Source: Agrocybe praecox
Taxonomy: Eukaryota; Basidiomycota; Agaricomycetes; Agaricales; Agrocybaceae
Length of the DNA: 15,505 nt
Direction of reading: 5' to 3'
Assembly: GCA_964017145.1 (NCBI GenBank)
Contig: CAXHKQ010000146.1
Location: forward strand, 1 to 15,505
Positions within the stretch are counted from its first letter, which is position 1. Each line of letters starts with the position of its first letter. The notes beneath the pieces were generated by a model. That model was not told the origin of the DNA. It was given only the letters and a program-made list of their open reading frames with translations, and ran no database searches. Positions 1 through 9,642 of this stretch are shown here, piece after piece. The translations under genes were made by a program, and so were the position numbers.

Positions 1-540
1 TGGTTTTGATGTTTGACCGTCGTGCTGGTCGCTTGTCGCGTGTGCATTGTGTGTGAATATGAACGATCGAGCTAGAGCGCGGCGTGGTTGGTGCCCGCCA
101 ATGCGTTTCGATAATAATTATTATGTTGCATGCAGTACACTCGTGTGTGTAGAGTGTACAGAACACACGCTGCAATGGACGCCGACAGGCCACGGCGGAA
201 CGGCAGCATTGCTGCATACCATTGCATAGGGGGGAGGGCGAACCACGAACCGTCCACGCCATTAAAACGAGCCGCTGTGTACTTGCGCGCACAGACATAC
301 ATACATACGTACACACACACGTCACTGCGTCACACGCACGATGCCACATCGTCGTCCGAAGGGCTGCGCCACACAGCTTCGCGCTTCGGCTACTACATGC
401 ATTGCGTTCGAGTTGTTCGTTTATTATTTGCGGCGTTGCGACGGATGGCCGGCGATTTTTCCAGATGGATGTCTCTTAACCTTATCGATCAATATCATCG
501 AGTTTGTTGTGAACTAAAATATTTTGCAAGATAGGTTCGC
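1..540. other. CpG-rich non-coding block with short CA/CATA repeats
   Basis: No gene is recognised here. The sequence is rich in CG, CA and GT steps and holds a short CATA run at about 295-308 followed by a CA run to about 320. Open frames occur on both strands and overlap one another, as expected from sequence in which stop codons are rare by composition rather than by selection. None has a recognisable domain. It resembles the other CpG-rich blocks at 1450-3480, 4600-6360 and 8460-9290, so it is probably intronic or intergenic DNA of the host rather than a transposon. Confidence 0.5.
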
Positions 541-1450
541 AACAATACGATATTCAAACATGATCAAAATCGCGTTGGGGTCACGCGTCAGTCAGGTCTA
601 TTATTTATGGGACATATCAAATTGTGCATTCCTGAGACATACTCTACAAAACAGAACATGGGCCTAGGAAAAATCGAACATGAAATATAATAAATTTGGT
701 GGGACATGTAGACCATAAAACATACGCCAATATTGCTGAAGGCCATCAGTGAAGCCAACTTTTTTATTTTGAACTCGTGATTAGGATATAGAAGCACGTT
801 AGAAAAGTTTATTCCGAAGGCGAGATAATGATTTTTTCACACGAGGAGTGCGGCTGAAAAAACTATAGCTTGGAAAAAATTTGGATTAAATTAGTATTTT
901 TTTCATCACAGTGATCGTAAGATCTTAATTGATTTTTAACATGTGAAAATTCAAGTGAGAAATATATATATTAGTATCACAATGGAATCAAAATGTCAAA
1001 CCCTTGCATTCGTCATCAAACAATTTATTGTCAATTCGCAGTCGATTCGACCGATCTTTGCCAATAAGTCAGTAGTGGATAAATGAGGCTCCCACGAGGC
1101 TCGATGGAACCGAAATATAAATATCAAGGAGTGCCTCTAGAAAAGGCTCCAACCATTCATTCGAAAGCTTATAGTGTCTAGATACTCTGGCCTTATATGC
1201 CAACAACATCTAAGATTGGGAAAAAGAATGGATTATAGCCTCGAGGAAGGTTATAGTAGATAATATGCAAAATCGAAAAATGGAAGGTATTCCGGGAAGC
1301 TTGATATCTTTGTCAAAATCGAATGTTTTCGTTTCTTTCTAATGAAAAGGCACAGGTTTTTTAAGTTATAGAATTATTTAGAATTAATTATTTTCGAACC
1401 AAAATTGGAAACTGGCCAACCAAATACGAGAAAGATATTCGGAAATTGTT
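541..1450. other. AT-rich non-coding block, nothing recognised
   Basis: This stretch is clearly more AT-rich than its neighbours and lacks the CA/CG alternation seen on both sides. I see no terminal inverted repeats, no long open frame and no protein motif. The change in composition at both edges is compatible with an old transposon insertion, but I cannot identify one. Confidence 0.4.
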
Positions 1451-1854
1451 TTTAGCATGCGCAGGTATCATATAAATTGATTATGCATCCTCCTCCTAGC
1501 AAGTGATCTATAGAAAAAAATGTTCTCATAAGCATGCACCTGACAAGTTCGCATCCGCTGGCAAACTCACGCGCGCACGCATTTGTCGATATAATTAATA
1601 CCAGAACGCCTGCACGCAAATAATGGTCTATAAATGGTCGGCTCATCGGGCCGTCGTCGACCCGACGTGGCGGACGACGTGTCGATGCAATCTCGAGCGT
1701 TCGCACCACAAACGCGAAACGCGAGTGCCCTTTTGATTGCGAATAAAACATTCGAGTATTCAAAGTGTGCGACGTGCGATCGCGCATATGCATACTCTCG
1801 TTGTGTGCGCTGGGCACCTCTGCTGAACGAGGTGCCGGCGGAGTGCATGTGGTC

Positions 1855-1922
1855 CACACACGCACACACGTACGGCCGCACGCACGACACGCACGTGCGT
1901 GCCAGCGCGCGCGCGTGCGTGT
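1855..1922. repeat. Alternating purine-pyrimidine tract with CACGTG palindrome
   Basis: Most of the tract is built of CA, CG and GT dinucleotides. Positions 1888-1901 form a perfect 14-bp palindrome centred on CACGTG, the canonical E-box core. Positions 1905-1921 are unbroken alternating GC/GT. Such tracts can adopt Z-form DNA. The E-box may be a by-product of the low-complexity composition, and I do not claim a binding site. Confidence 0.5.
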
Positions 1923-2393
1923 TGTTTATGGGGTGTTCGCGGTGAGTGTAGGCACATCCGCAGATTACACGCGGAACACTTCTACGTTCTACGGCAGTGT
2001 AAGTGTTTGTGTATTTTCGAACAACTTAATAAAATACACAAATGTTAGTTTATGTTTGTGCCCGGGACGGACCGGCGCGCACATGTTAATTATATCGGTG
2101 CGTGTTTGTGATGCGCGCGTAGTTCTGTTGCAGCTCCAGTTGGGCGCGTGAACGCGAGAATTTACGACAGCACCGAGCATAAATAATAAAAGTGCTGTCC
2201 ATGTCACTCTGGTGCAAACACACACGCACGCACATCGCTCCCGGTGGTTTGCCATACCAACACGCCGATCGGGGTATGTAATAATAATGTCGCGCGTACG
2301 TGCGATAAGTGCAACCAGATGCCGGGTTACGCACACACGCCAACGGCGTCTGGACTATGCACGCACATGAGTGAAGAAAAAAAAAACATATTT

Positions 2394-2408
2394 ATCATCA
2401 TCATCATC
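2394..2408 (+). repeat. (ATC)5 microsatellite
   Basis: Five perfect ATC units follow an A-rich run at 2376-2386. It is not inside any supported coding region. Confidence 0.85.
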
Positions 2409-2855
2409 TTTGCAAGGCCGGCATATATACGCAAACACGCAGACCCTGACCGACGAATGTGCTAACCAATATACGCACGCTATCGCCATCGCCTTCGTCG
2501 TTGAGTGAGTCATTATATTTACATTAAACCTGTTAGTGTTTAATAAATCGTTTAAAAAACCATAGCTTATTTCCATCAGCAGCAGCCGCCACAACAGCGG
2601 CAATCGCGTCAAGAAACACCGAATAACATAGAGTTGCGAGCGCGCATAATATGGATCATAAATAACGCAAACGGGCCTCGCCAGCCTAACCAGCTGGCGA
2701 TATATAGATTTGACCCAGAAATATGCTCGGGCGCGCGAGTGAGAGCGCTGAGCTCGATCGTGCAAAAATTTCGTTGCCCAAACCGCCGTCGTGTTCGCGT
2801 TCGCATAATAGGATAATTGCTTATTTATTCAAAACAAACTGATTTATGTTGACAG

Positions 2856-3122
2856 ATTAATATGCTACACGGCCCGGGGCCCGCGAGCGCGGCCGACGTG
2901 TTCGTGTTCGAGTATGCTATGGGCAAGCTATGGCTCAGCACACGACCCGAAATGCAAGCGCACCGCGACGTGCGCGACAAGCTGATTTTAAATTCGTACA
3001 GCATGTGCGATCGGCGTTTATATCTGGTGAAATATGCTTTGACGTCGATGTCGGTGGTGCTGGTGGCTGCACACAACAGGCAGCAACAAGTAGATGAGAG
3101 CGTGACGAAGGCTGTGCACTAG
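2856..3122 (+). CDS. Candidate terminal exon of an unrecognised protein (weak)
   Basis: I do not recognise this sequence. An acceptor-like CAG at 2853-2855, preceded by a T-containing tract and an in-frame TGA at 2850, is followed by an open frame that includes ATG at 2862 and ends at TAG 3120-3122. For the first 40 or so codons the third positions are mostly G or C and the codon choice (GAC GTG TTC GTG TTC GAG, CGC GAC GTG CGC GAC AAG) looks like real coding DNA. The product would be mixed hydrophobic and charged, with a segment reading DVFVFEYAMGKLW near residues 12-24 and a Q-rich tail before the stop. No signal peptide, repeat or catalytic motif is evident. The reverse strand is also open over much of this stretch, which lowers confidence. 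It may be only a chance open frame in CpG-rich DNA; ATG 2862 could also be a start. Confidence 0.22.
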   Translation: MNMLHGPGPASAADVFVFEYAMGKLWLSTRPEMQAHRDVRDKLILNSYSMCDRRLYLVKYALTSMSVVLVAAHNRQQQVDESVTKAVH

Positions 3123-3440
3123 CACGCGCTCGGCGGCGGCGACGGCCTCGACGTTGCCCAATAATGGCCTATAATGACTTAATAAGCGATTCGCCGAAGT
3201 GCTGTGTGTGGTGCTGTGAACGCTCTTTGCTCGATCGCACGATCCGCACGGCGATGGTTCGCTGCGCGTTGCGTGTGCGTGTGTGCGTGTGTCGTGACCG
3301 CGAATAGCACGCTCGTTTTGTGGGCAGCAGTCGATCGCGATTATCAGGAAAATAATTTTGCACGGTTGCCGTGGTGGCGGCTGCGGGTGAGATCACACAG
3401 TGTATATGCTCATGCTATATATAGTTAATGTTTCTGCTTC
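3123..3440. other. CpG-rich non-coding stretch
   Basis: It follows the candidate exon and continues the CpG-rich composition. A short AT island at about 3158-3188 contains two ATAATG copies and a TTAATAAG run, the kind of core that homeodomain proteins bind, but such short motifs are common by chance. A GTGCGTGTGTGCGTGTGT-like run sits near 3270-3292. No gene is recognised. Confidence 0.35.
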
Positions 3441-3584
3441 ACTGTGCCCGTGGTAATGTGTTAAATCTTATGCTAGCCGCCGCACTTGGGTTTAGGCGGT
3501 GCAGGGATGTGGTTGGGGACTGGAAAACGATCGAAATATGTGAGCAAATTGTGTTTTTTTTTCAAAATATTTCGTAGTATAATA

Positions 3585-4050
3585 CACTAGCGGACAAAAT
3601 TGAAGGATAATTGTTTAACCGAATTTGTTGCTGTATTTCGTTAATAATGGTCGTATCGGAGTCAGTCCAAAAGATACTTCAAGCTTGAAGTTTCTAGTTT
3701 CGAGATCTCGTGATGGTTTGTTTTTCATAGCCACGTGTATTGTACAGTCGTGATGAATACAGTGAGTAGAACAAATATTTGTTTTTTTTCGCTTTTGTTC
3801 ATTGTGCACGATCTTGGACAAAATTATTACAACTCAACCGCCATATGGAGCGGATAACTTGTTCGTTCATCTTTAATTTGCTTGTCGTTGACCTCGATGC
3901 GATTTTTTTCACTGTGATATCGAGCTTTGAATGGAAAAGGGTCATTTTGTGTTTGAAAATCAATATTTCAGCAACCAATGATCGCACAATATATTGATCA
4001 ATACTTATTATAACTTCAATTAATTATCTATAAAGATGAGAATCTATTTT
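3585..4050 (+). mobile_element. Possible left part of a decayed Tc1-like element
   Basis: After a TA at 3583-3584 the sequence reads CACTAGCGGACAAAATTGAA, which resembles the outer ends of many Tc1-family transposons. The core GGACAAAATT at 3592-3601 recurs as a direct copy at 3816-3825, about 224 bp inward. Some Tc1-like elements (the IR/DR type, such as Sleeping Beauty) carry paired direct repeats at roughly this spacing. I found no matching right end and no transposase motif, so the element would be truncated or heavily decayed, and its inner limit given here is arbitrary. The call rests on a short similarity from general knowledge of the family. Confidence 0.25.
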
Positions 4051-4600
4051 GTCTGAAAATAATTAATTGCTCATTCTACAAGAACTTGAAACAACAGGGA
4101 AAAACGATCTTTTGGACGGTTTCGGGGAAATCAATCGCAGCGGTACAAATGTAATGAATATTGTTTTTTTGTTCTTAAGTTCATCGTACTCAAGAAATAT
4201 CCACAAAGTTTCAATGTATTCCCTTCGGCAAATCAACATAATTGATGAACATGTTTTGTATAGATTATCTATCGATTACAGCAAATCTACATCTAGTGCT
4301 AAATACACAGCTTACTGTGAAATATAATTAAGACTTAAGATTTGTTCCAAAAATACCGAACAATTTCGTGAATCTGAAATATGACTTTCACGCATTGCAT
4401 CATTGGTTTTCTGAAAAGGTCAGCATTTGTCGTAGAAACCAATGATTCAAAAGGTTTGTCTAAAAATGATCTCCATGCTATTTTATAGAAACTGTTGCAG
4501 CTGTTGTTCATGTTTTAAATATGCTATAGCAAAGACATTTTTGATTTGAATACATAAAGAAATACATTTCCACTCGATGCTTCCGGCTGTGAACCAACAA
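4051..4600. other. AT-rich non-coding stretch
   Basis: No gene is supported. The longest plus-strand frame here (4067-4327) begins with TTG, lacks any recognised domain and has AT-driven codon use. The stretch contains an imperfect hairpin at 4399-4446, listed separately. It may be part of the same decayed insertion as 3585-4050. Confidence 0.35.
4399..4446. repeat. Imperfect inverted repeat, hairpin
   Basis: The left arm ATCATTGGTTTTCT (4399-4412) pairs with the right arm AGAAACCAATGAT (4434-4446). One unpaired T is the only flaw, and the loop is 21 nt. It may be a chance hairpin or the remains of a small inverted-repeat element. No duplicated flank is visible. Confidence 0.6.
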
Positions 4601-4701
4601 AATATCACGGTCCCATCGGCGGCCACGCAGCAGATATCCGATCTCCGAACCAATTCGATTTCGTGTGGTGTTTGTTTTATGGGAATCAATTTAGTGTAGC
4701 A

Positions 4702-4728
4702 GCATGCGCGCGCGCGCGCGTGCGTGCG
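4702..4728. repeat. 27-bp alternating purine-pyrimidine tract
   Basis: Every step from 4702 to 4728 alternates purine and pyrimidine, with a pure CG core at 4706-4720 followed by TGCGTGCG. By known DNA structure rules, long CG alternation is the strongest Z-DNA-forming sequence. It lies at the boundary between the AT-rich block ending near 4600 and the CpG-rich block. Confidence 0.85.
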
Positions 4729-5393
4729 AATAGTGTAATATGCCCCGTGCGCGCTCGATTACGGAATGCAATCATTGTGCTGTTTTGTGGTCAATGTTCG
4801 CTACAGGTACCAAAGTGCAGCGCACACCTTTCGTCCGATTGCTAATCAATTGACTAGCACACGCCACACCGAATGCACGTGCACATAATATCTACACACG
4901 AATATACACACACTTTCTCTGTGCGGTTGCCGTTGGCTCTAAGTGGCGGTTGCCGCTGTTCTGCGCTGGAATAGAGGTCAAAAGTGATAATAAAAATAAT
5001 GGCTCAATAAATATTGCCATCACGCGACGCGCTGCGCATTTTCGATCAGCATCATAGTACCACCGAGCCCGGTCGTGGCAGCAGGTGCACCTACTGTGCG
5101 TATACATATTATAATATCATGTTGCGCATACGCGTCCAACACCACCACCGTGTTATGCTCACGAAATTGAGTAATTTTCGTGCGTTATTTTTCGTGTTAG
5201 GTTTTTGTTTCGACGAAATTGCTTGCCTGTCTGCGAGACGTGTGGCGACGAAGCGTGTATGTGCTGTGTTGTGTTTTCGGTGTTTAGGTGGGCAGGACCC
5301 GGGCAACGCCACCAAATAAACTAGACGCGCACGCGATCCGTTTCGGCCACTAGAGTTGACCGTTCCGGAAAGCCCGAATGCCCCTACCTACGC

Positions 5394-5413
5394 CACGCAC
5401 GCACGCACGCACG
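5394..5413 (+). repeat. (CACG)n short tandem repeat
   Basis: Five tandem CACG units. No associated gene is visible. Confidence 0.8.
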
Positions 5414-6360
5414 GACCGGATGACGGGCTCGTTAATTAGAGGGTTCGGAAACCCGAAATTGGGCAGCACGAATTATGCGTGCGTGTGCATGTCGCGGTAT
5501 CGGTGCGGTGTTTGGCACATGTCTGCGGCTGCGAGGCGAAACAATGCGATAGCGATATGCGCGATATGATCGCGCAGGTCAGCGCGCAAGAGGACGGACT
5601 GACATGAGACAGAGGCATGCAGGTAGAAAGATAGAGAGCTCTAAATTGGCTGGCGGGTCGTTGAAGTCCCTCGACTTTCCAGATGATGGAGTGAGCAGGT
5701 GTGATTGGAATGCATAACGCGCGTAATCTTGCGTCGGTCGTTCGGCGGATGATTATAATGGTTAACATAACATTGTGCAATTACGATTAATTTCATTGGA
5801 CGCAAAATATTATGATATCTTGCGCGATCGAGACTGATGAATAGCGCATTCGTGCACTTTCGACACGATCACGACTTTATGACGAACATGCATGCGCATG
5901 CGGACACGGCACGCGATGAAGATTGACCGGCGTGTGCATGTGCATGTGTGCACTGTTGAGCTATGGGCGGCCATATGGTTGACGCAATGCACGTGCACGC
6001 ACACACGCACATGCACACGGTTACATGTGCGCATTTGTTTGACTATGATGGCGATTATGTGCAGCATTAATTTCGCCAAGCGCTTCGCTAGCATGTGCAT
6101 AATCTATGTTACATGTTCGGGCGCGCAGCTTCATCGACATGATGTCGGTCCATCTCATCCGCTGGCTCGCTGTGTGGCTTACGATGCGTGCGTGTTTGCA
6201 ACATATATTTTGTCCGCGTGGGTTATGCAATTTCATTTTCGACATCGACAAGATCGTGCGTTCCAGTGTACGGATGACGGCCCGTCGAAAAACGCACATA
6301 TTCCATCGATAGCGATAAATTTGCGCTCAATGATGCTAATGTAATATTATTAATATTATA

Positions 6361-6720
6361 CGTTGATCAAAGCCCGATGGCTGGACGATGGCATCTGAAT
6401 CAAACAAAATATTGAAATGTATGAATGATATGCTGCGCTGGGTGCTGGGCGAGTCGTTTCGAAATCTTCGAGACAGTTTGGTCTTCCGCATTGCTTGCAT
6501 TCAAATCAACAAATTCGAATGCAAGATATAAATTACCATAGTTTATTTTCGTTGACAGTCGAATATTGCTCAAGCTGTCAGCAGTAATCAATATGTAGTA
6601 TACCCCAAGCTATATATTTACCCGTTAACGAGTTGCGTGAATTAGGGCACCAAGTTGTTATGTTGCTTGCGAGTGTTTTGTGCACTTCGCTGACAACCAG
6701 AATCGATTGAAATTCTATAC
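6361..6720. other. Short AT-rich stretch, nothing recognised
   Basis: The composition shifts to AT-rich for about 350 bp between two CpG-rich blocks. No inverted repeats, open frame or motif supports a specific call. Confidence 0.3.
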
Positions 6721-7170
6721 GAGCATGCAATATACGTATAGCTCAGAGTTCAGTCGCCATCACGAGACATGTCGGTCGTCGGTGTATACGCATATATTTA
6801 GAGTTGAACACCTTTCATACACGTCATATACATGAATTCATATCTGTGTCGCCGCGCACACGCCATGCGAAATATGATATTCTTCACACAATTATGAACG
6901 CTGCGCCAGTAGTGCATCACCTCCATGTGTCAGTTTTTATTTACACACTCTCTCTCAACACCATGCACGCACGAACCCACAAACGTGCGTGTGGCGCACA
7001 CAAACGCACGCACGTTCCTCACATGACCGATCATCTGGGTGACGTCGTCGTCGCTGACGTCTCGTCTCGACACGAAACACGAGGTGAGTGATCTGAGCGA
7101 TTGCTCTGATGGCGTGCAATCTCTCGGTTCCGTGTGTTCAGTCACGCATTGACCACTCGACATGGTAGTG
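6721..7170. other. CpG-rich non-coding stretch
   Basis: Mixed CA/CG low-complexity sequence. Two TGACGTC motifs (about 7040-7046 and 7056-7062) sit close together around a CGTCGTCG run and resemble cyclic-AMP response element half-repeats. An initiator-like TCAGTC occurs at 6750-6755, but the TATA-like sequence upstream is only about 21 bp away and no gene follows, so I do not call a promoter. Confidence 0.3.
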
Positions 7171-7412
7171 AACTAGAGTGGGTCGAAATAACGTTACATT
7201 TTTCTCGTTCTTGGAAGTATTGTTCTATTTGCATAACTAATACTATTTTCTAATATGAGAAACAAACGATAGTATGCATATTAAATCGCAAACCCGCGAT
7301 TTAGATCAGTGTATAGAATTGCACTTTATTTTTTTAATAAACCTATCTTGTAGCAACAAAACGTAGTCTGAGAATTGCCAAATATTGTTGGCTCTCAATC
7401 CAATAAATAATA
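7171..7412. other. AT-rich flank of the foldback element with a perfect 8-bp hairpin
   Basis: The only structure is TAAATCGC at 7282-7289 pairing with GCGATTTA at 7296-7303 across a 6-nt loop. No gene is visible. Weak similarity to the far side of the neighbouring foldback element is possible but I could not establish it. Confidence 0.4.
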
Positions 7413-8196
7413 CATACCTTCTACTCCGTCTCAGACAGGTACGCCACCCCCTGAAATTCGAATTTTCCATGTTTGCGTCCATTTTTTTGAGGACAAGCTG
7501 TAATAATATGCACATTTCAATGATACATATTTTTTGAATAAACATAATTCTATCATATACACAAAACATCGCGCGACATAAGCCTCATCTTCGGCTGACG
7601 ACGCCCTAAACAAGGACGCTCCGTTTTAATATGGAGAAATCATCGAGCATCATTTCGCTGGGTGATTTTTTCAATTTGTTTTCGAAAGATGAGCATGCAT
7701 AGACGATTTCGTCATCTCTCATTTGAGTATCCACACATCGTTCTAAGTTGGTCAGTTAAAAGTTATAGGCTCTATTCCAAACACGAAATCCAGATATTTT
7801 GTATGGAGAGTGAAATCGAATATTTTCCCCTTACAAAAAATACGTGTTTCGTCCTCAGTATGAAGGACACTTTTCATAGGATTGACCTGGAACAATGTTT
7901 GGATACTCAAATGAAAGATGATGAAATTGTCTATACATCCTGATCTTTAAACAAACAAAAAAACACCGAGCGGAATAAAGCTTGATGATTTCTCCATATT
8001 AATACGGAACGTCCTTGTTTAGGGCGTCGTCAGTTCAAGATTAGGCTTATGTCGCTCGATGTTTTGTGTATATGATGGAATGATGTTTTTTCAACAAATC
8101 TGTATCATAGGAATGTTCATATTTTCATAGGTTGTCCTCCAAAAAAGATCGTAACATCAGGGGGTGGCGAACCTGTCTGAGACGGAGTAGTATATG
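7413..8196. mobile_element. Foldback (palindromic) element, copy 1
   Basis: The element is an imperfect palindrome along its whole length. The left end CTACTCCGTCTCAGACAGG (from 7421) is matched in reverse by CCTGTCTGAGACGGAGTAG ending at 8190. Inside, the reverse complement of 7980-8070 matches 7565-7655, including GACGACGCCCTAAACAAGGA and ATATGGAGAAATCAT. The arms continue through CATTTGAGTATCCA near 7720 and its partner near 7905-7920 to a centre at about 7805-7828. Arms are roughly 370-390 bp and diverged. No target duplication is evident, so the outer limits are good to about 10 bp. Frames inside it, such as 7662-7943, are by-products of the arms. It encodes nothing recognisable and would be non-autonomous. 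It is related to copy 2 at 10384-11059. Confidence 0.82.
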
Positions 8197-8460
8197 TTTG
8201 GAAACAACCATTTGCGGACATCAATCTTGGAGTTCTTGTATCCACAGCGACCAAAATCATGATTGTTTCGTGTACATTGTCATTCTAAACATCTCCGATG
8301 ATAGTACAGGTCGTTTTTCTCACTGAGCATGAACAGAGAAGCCATATCGAGCAAAACGCGGGTAAACTTCAGTGGGCTTATTCTGGGCTTATTCCTCATA
8401 CGGTTTTTCTATTATGAATGGATGCCACATTTGACGCACGTCATTTTGACACACTCCAAT
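8197..8460. other. Short AT-rich stretch after foldback copy 1
   Basis: Nothing is recognised apart from a tandem GGGCTTATTCT/GGGCTTATTCC pair near 8376-8397. Confidence 0.35.
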
Positions 8461-8647
8461 CAGTACAGAACTGTGCCCATGCGTGTCATGTCCGTATGAG
8501 ATCACTCGCATCACGTATACACTTCATAAAACAAACACCTCACCTCATTTCGTTGTTCAAATGATTGCACACACACACACGATCATTAAACGATCGACAC
8601 GCGGACACGACTCGATTGTGTGCGCACGCTCTCGGACTCGGCTCAGC

Positions 8648-8691
8648 GGCGTCAGCGCGCCCGTCCGCACTGGCGTCAGCGCTGGCGTCAG
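8648..8691 (+). repeat. Three spaced copies of GGCGTCAG
   Basis: Identical 8-mers lie at 8648-8655, 8672-8679 and 8684-8691. The spacing is uneven (24 and 12 bp, both multiples of 12). Copies two and three share the longer core CTGGCGTCAG or close to it. This may be a small tandem duplication or a cluster of protein-binding sites. Confidence 0.7.
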
Positions 8692-8973
8692 TCCGTCACA
8701 ATTAAGACCTCACAGGCACGGCGGGAATATTTAGCACCTCTGTGGGCCGCGCAGTGTGCAACGTTCAAATATCCTATTGTATTCGCGGCGCGAATTGATT
8801 GGGTAAATTTGGCTGCGAGCACACAGTGACCAAAGACCAAACAACGGAACGTAACCGCCGCACGCGCTTGCGCACAGTAGTCGCCAAGGTTGCACGCGTT
8901 CGTTGTTTATGTTGGGGCGCCGAAATTCCGATCCGATCGCGCGAGCCACGCAACCGAAACCGACAAAAACGAA

Positions 8974-9010
8974 GCCGTCGCCGCCGCCGCCGCCGCCGCC
9001 GCTGCTGCTG
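8974..9010 (+). repeat. (GCC)n/(GCT)n triplet repeat
   Basis: A nearly pure GCC run with one GTC interruption near its start, then three GCT units at the right end. It is open in several frames on both strands and therefore gives no evidence for coding. Confidence 0.85.
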
Positions 9011-9096
9011 ATAGATCGTCCAGTGTAATGAGCCATGACAGACCGTGGCGCACGCGTCGATATACTTTATCAGCACGCGCGATTTTCGTGCGCGGT

Positions 9097-9114
9097 TGCT
9101 GCTGCTGCTGCTGC
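9097..9114 (+). repeat. (TGC)6 triplet repeat
   Basis: Six perfect TGC units about 90 bp from the GCC/GCT run. No supported coding region includes it. Confidence 0.85.
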
Positions 9115-9290
9115 CGATTGGACACACCCAAGCGCGAGCAGTTGTGCGGCTTGCTGGCTGGCACAGCGAGCGGCCCCCGCACTGGTTCGCGTAATACCGC
9201 GATGCCATATTGTAACGAGTATAATAAACGTTACGCCTGCGCCAGTGAGTGTATACTGCACAACAATGTGGGTACAAGGCTTATGACTAT

Positions 9291-9642
9291 GGTAATGTTT
9301 TATTTTAAATTTATAAAACAATTATAAGCTCGCAACTGACGCTGTTACTAGAGCATGTCCAACAATATAATTGAAAACTCTAGTTGTTAACGCCAGGTAT
9401 TTTATTGATAAACTATTTTTCTTATAAGGTCACATTGGCCCTGTTAAATATACTATTTGTTCCCGTTTTGTTAAGGAGTCAAAATACCTATTAGATTCAC
9501 ATCGAATCGGTCACTTTTCGTAAAACACCGGATGAGGTATTTTTCTCAACCGTTATTCCAAAACTAAAAACATTTTTGATATCCAATTTTCATCCCCAGA
9601 GTTTGTCAATACAGAGTTATCATGTATACAGGCTGCTCCATA
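9291..9642. other. AT-rich non-coding stretch
   Basis: No gene, inverted repeat or recognised element. The sequence near 9620-9642 is the left flank of the small inverted-repeat element that follows. Confidence 0.35.

Larger units (their letters stand above)
1451..2480. other. CpG-rich, alternating purine-pyrimidine non-coding block
   Basis: The block contains long runs of CA, CG and GT steps, densest at 1855-1922, and a pure (ATC)5 repeat at 2394-2408. Open frames overlap on both strands, notably around 1452-1957, and none shows a domain. The dense alternating runs and the 14-bp palindrome at 1888-1901 are the only notable structures. I infer host non-coding DNA. Confidence 0.45.
4601..6360. 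other. Large CpG-rich non-coding block
   Basis: This is the longest continuous CpG-rich block but for 1450-3480. It holds a 27-bp alternating tract at 4702-4728, a (CACG)n run at 5394-5413 and dense CA/GC/ATGC steps around 5880-6040, where frames on both strands stay open because of composition. I see no exon with convincing splice sites and no protein family. It ends in an AT-only run at 6341-6361. Confidence 0.4.
8461..9290. other. CpG-rich block with triplet repeats
   Basis: This block has the highest GC in the window by eye. It carries three GGCGTCAG copies (8648-8691), a GCC/GCT triplet run (8974-9010) and a (TGC)6 run (9097-9114). Frames remain open on both strands and in several phases through the triplet runs, giving poly-Ala, poly-Arg, poly-Gln or poly-Cys depending on frame, which is what triplet repeats produce without selection. 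It could be an untranslated first exon or promoter region, since such repeats are common there in insects, but no start, splice site or domain can be assigned. Confidence 0.35.

Noticed and set aside
1452..1957. Overlapping 65-137-codon frames on both strands.
   Set aside because: Frames stay open on both strands at once because CA/CG alternation contains few stop triplets; no motif or consistent codon bias was seen.
6730..6790. A core promoter with TATA-like sequence and TCAGTC initiator.
   Set aside because: The TATA-like run is only about 21 bp upstream of the initiator, no downstream element sits at the proper distance, and no transcript-like frame follows.
7662..7943. A plus-strand frame of 93 codons.
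   Set aside because: It lies inside foldback copy 1 and crosses the palindrome centre, so it is a by-product of a non-coding element.
8890..9327. A plus-strand frame of about 145 codons through the triplet repeats, and overlapping minus-strand frames at 8774-9277 and 8907-9182.
   Set aside because: All phases are held open by GCC/GCT and TGC repeats, the frame starts at TTG, and no domain or splice site supports any of them.
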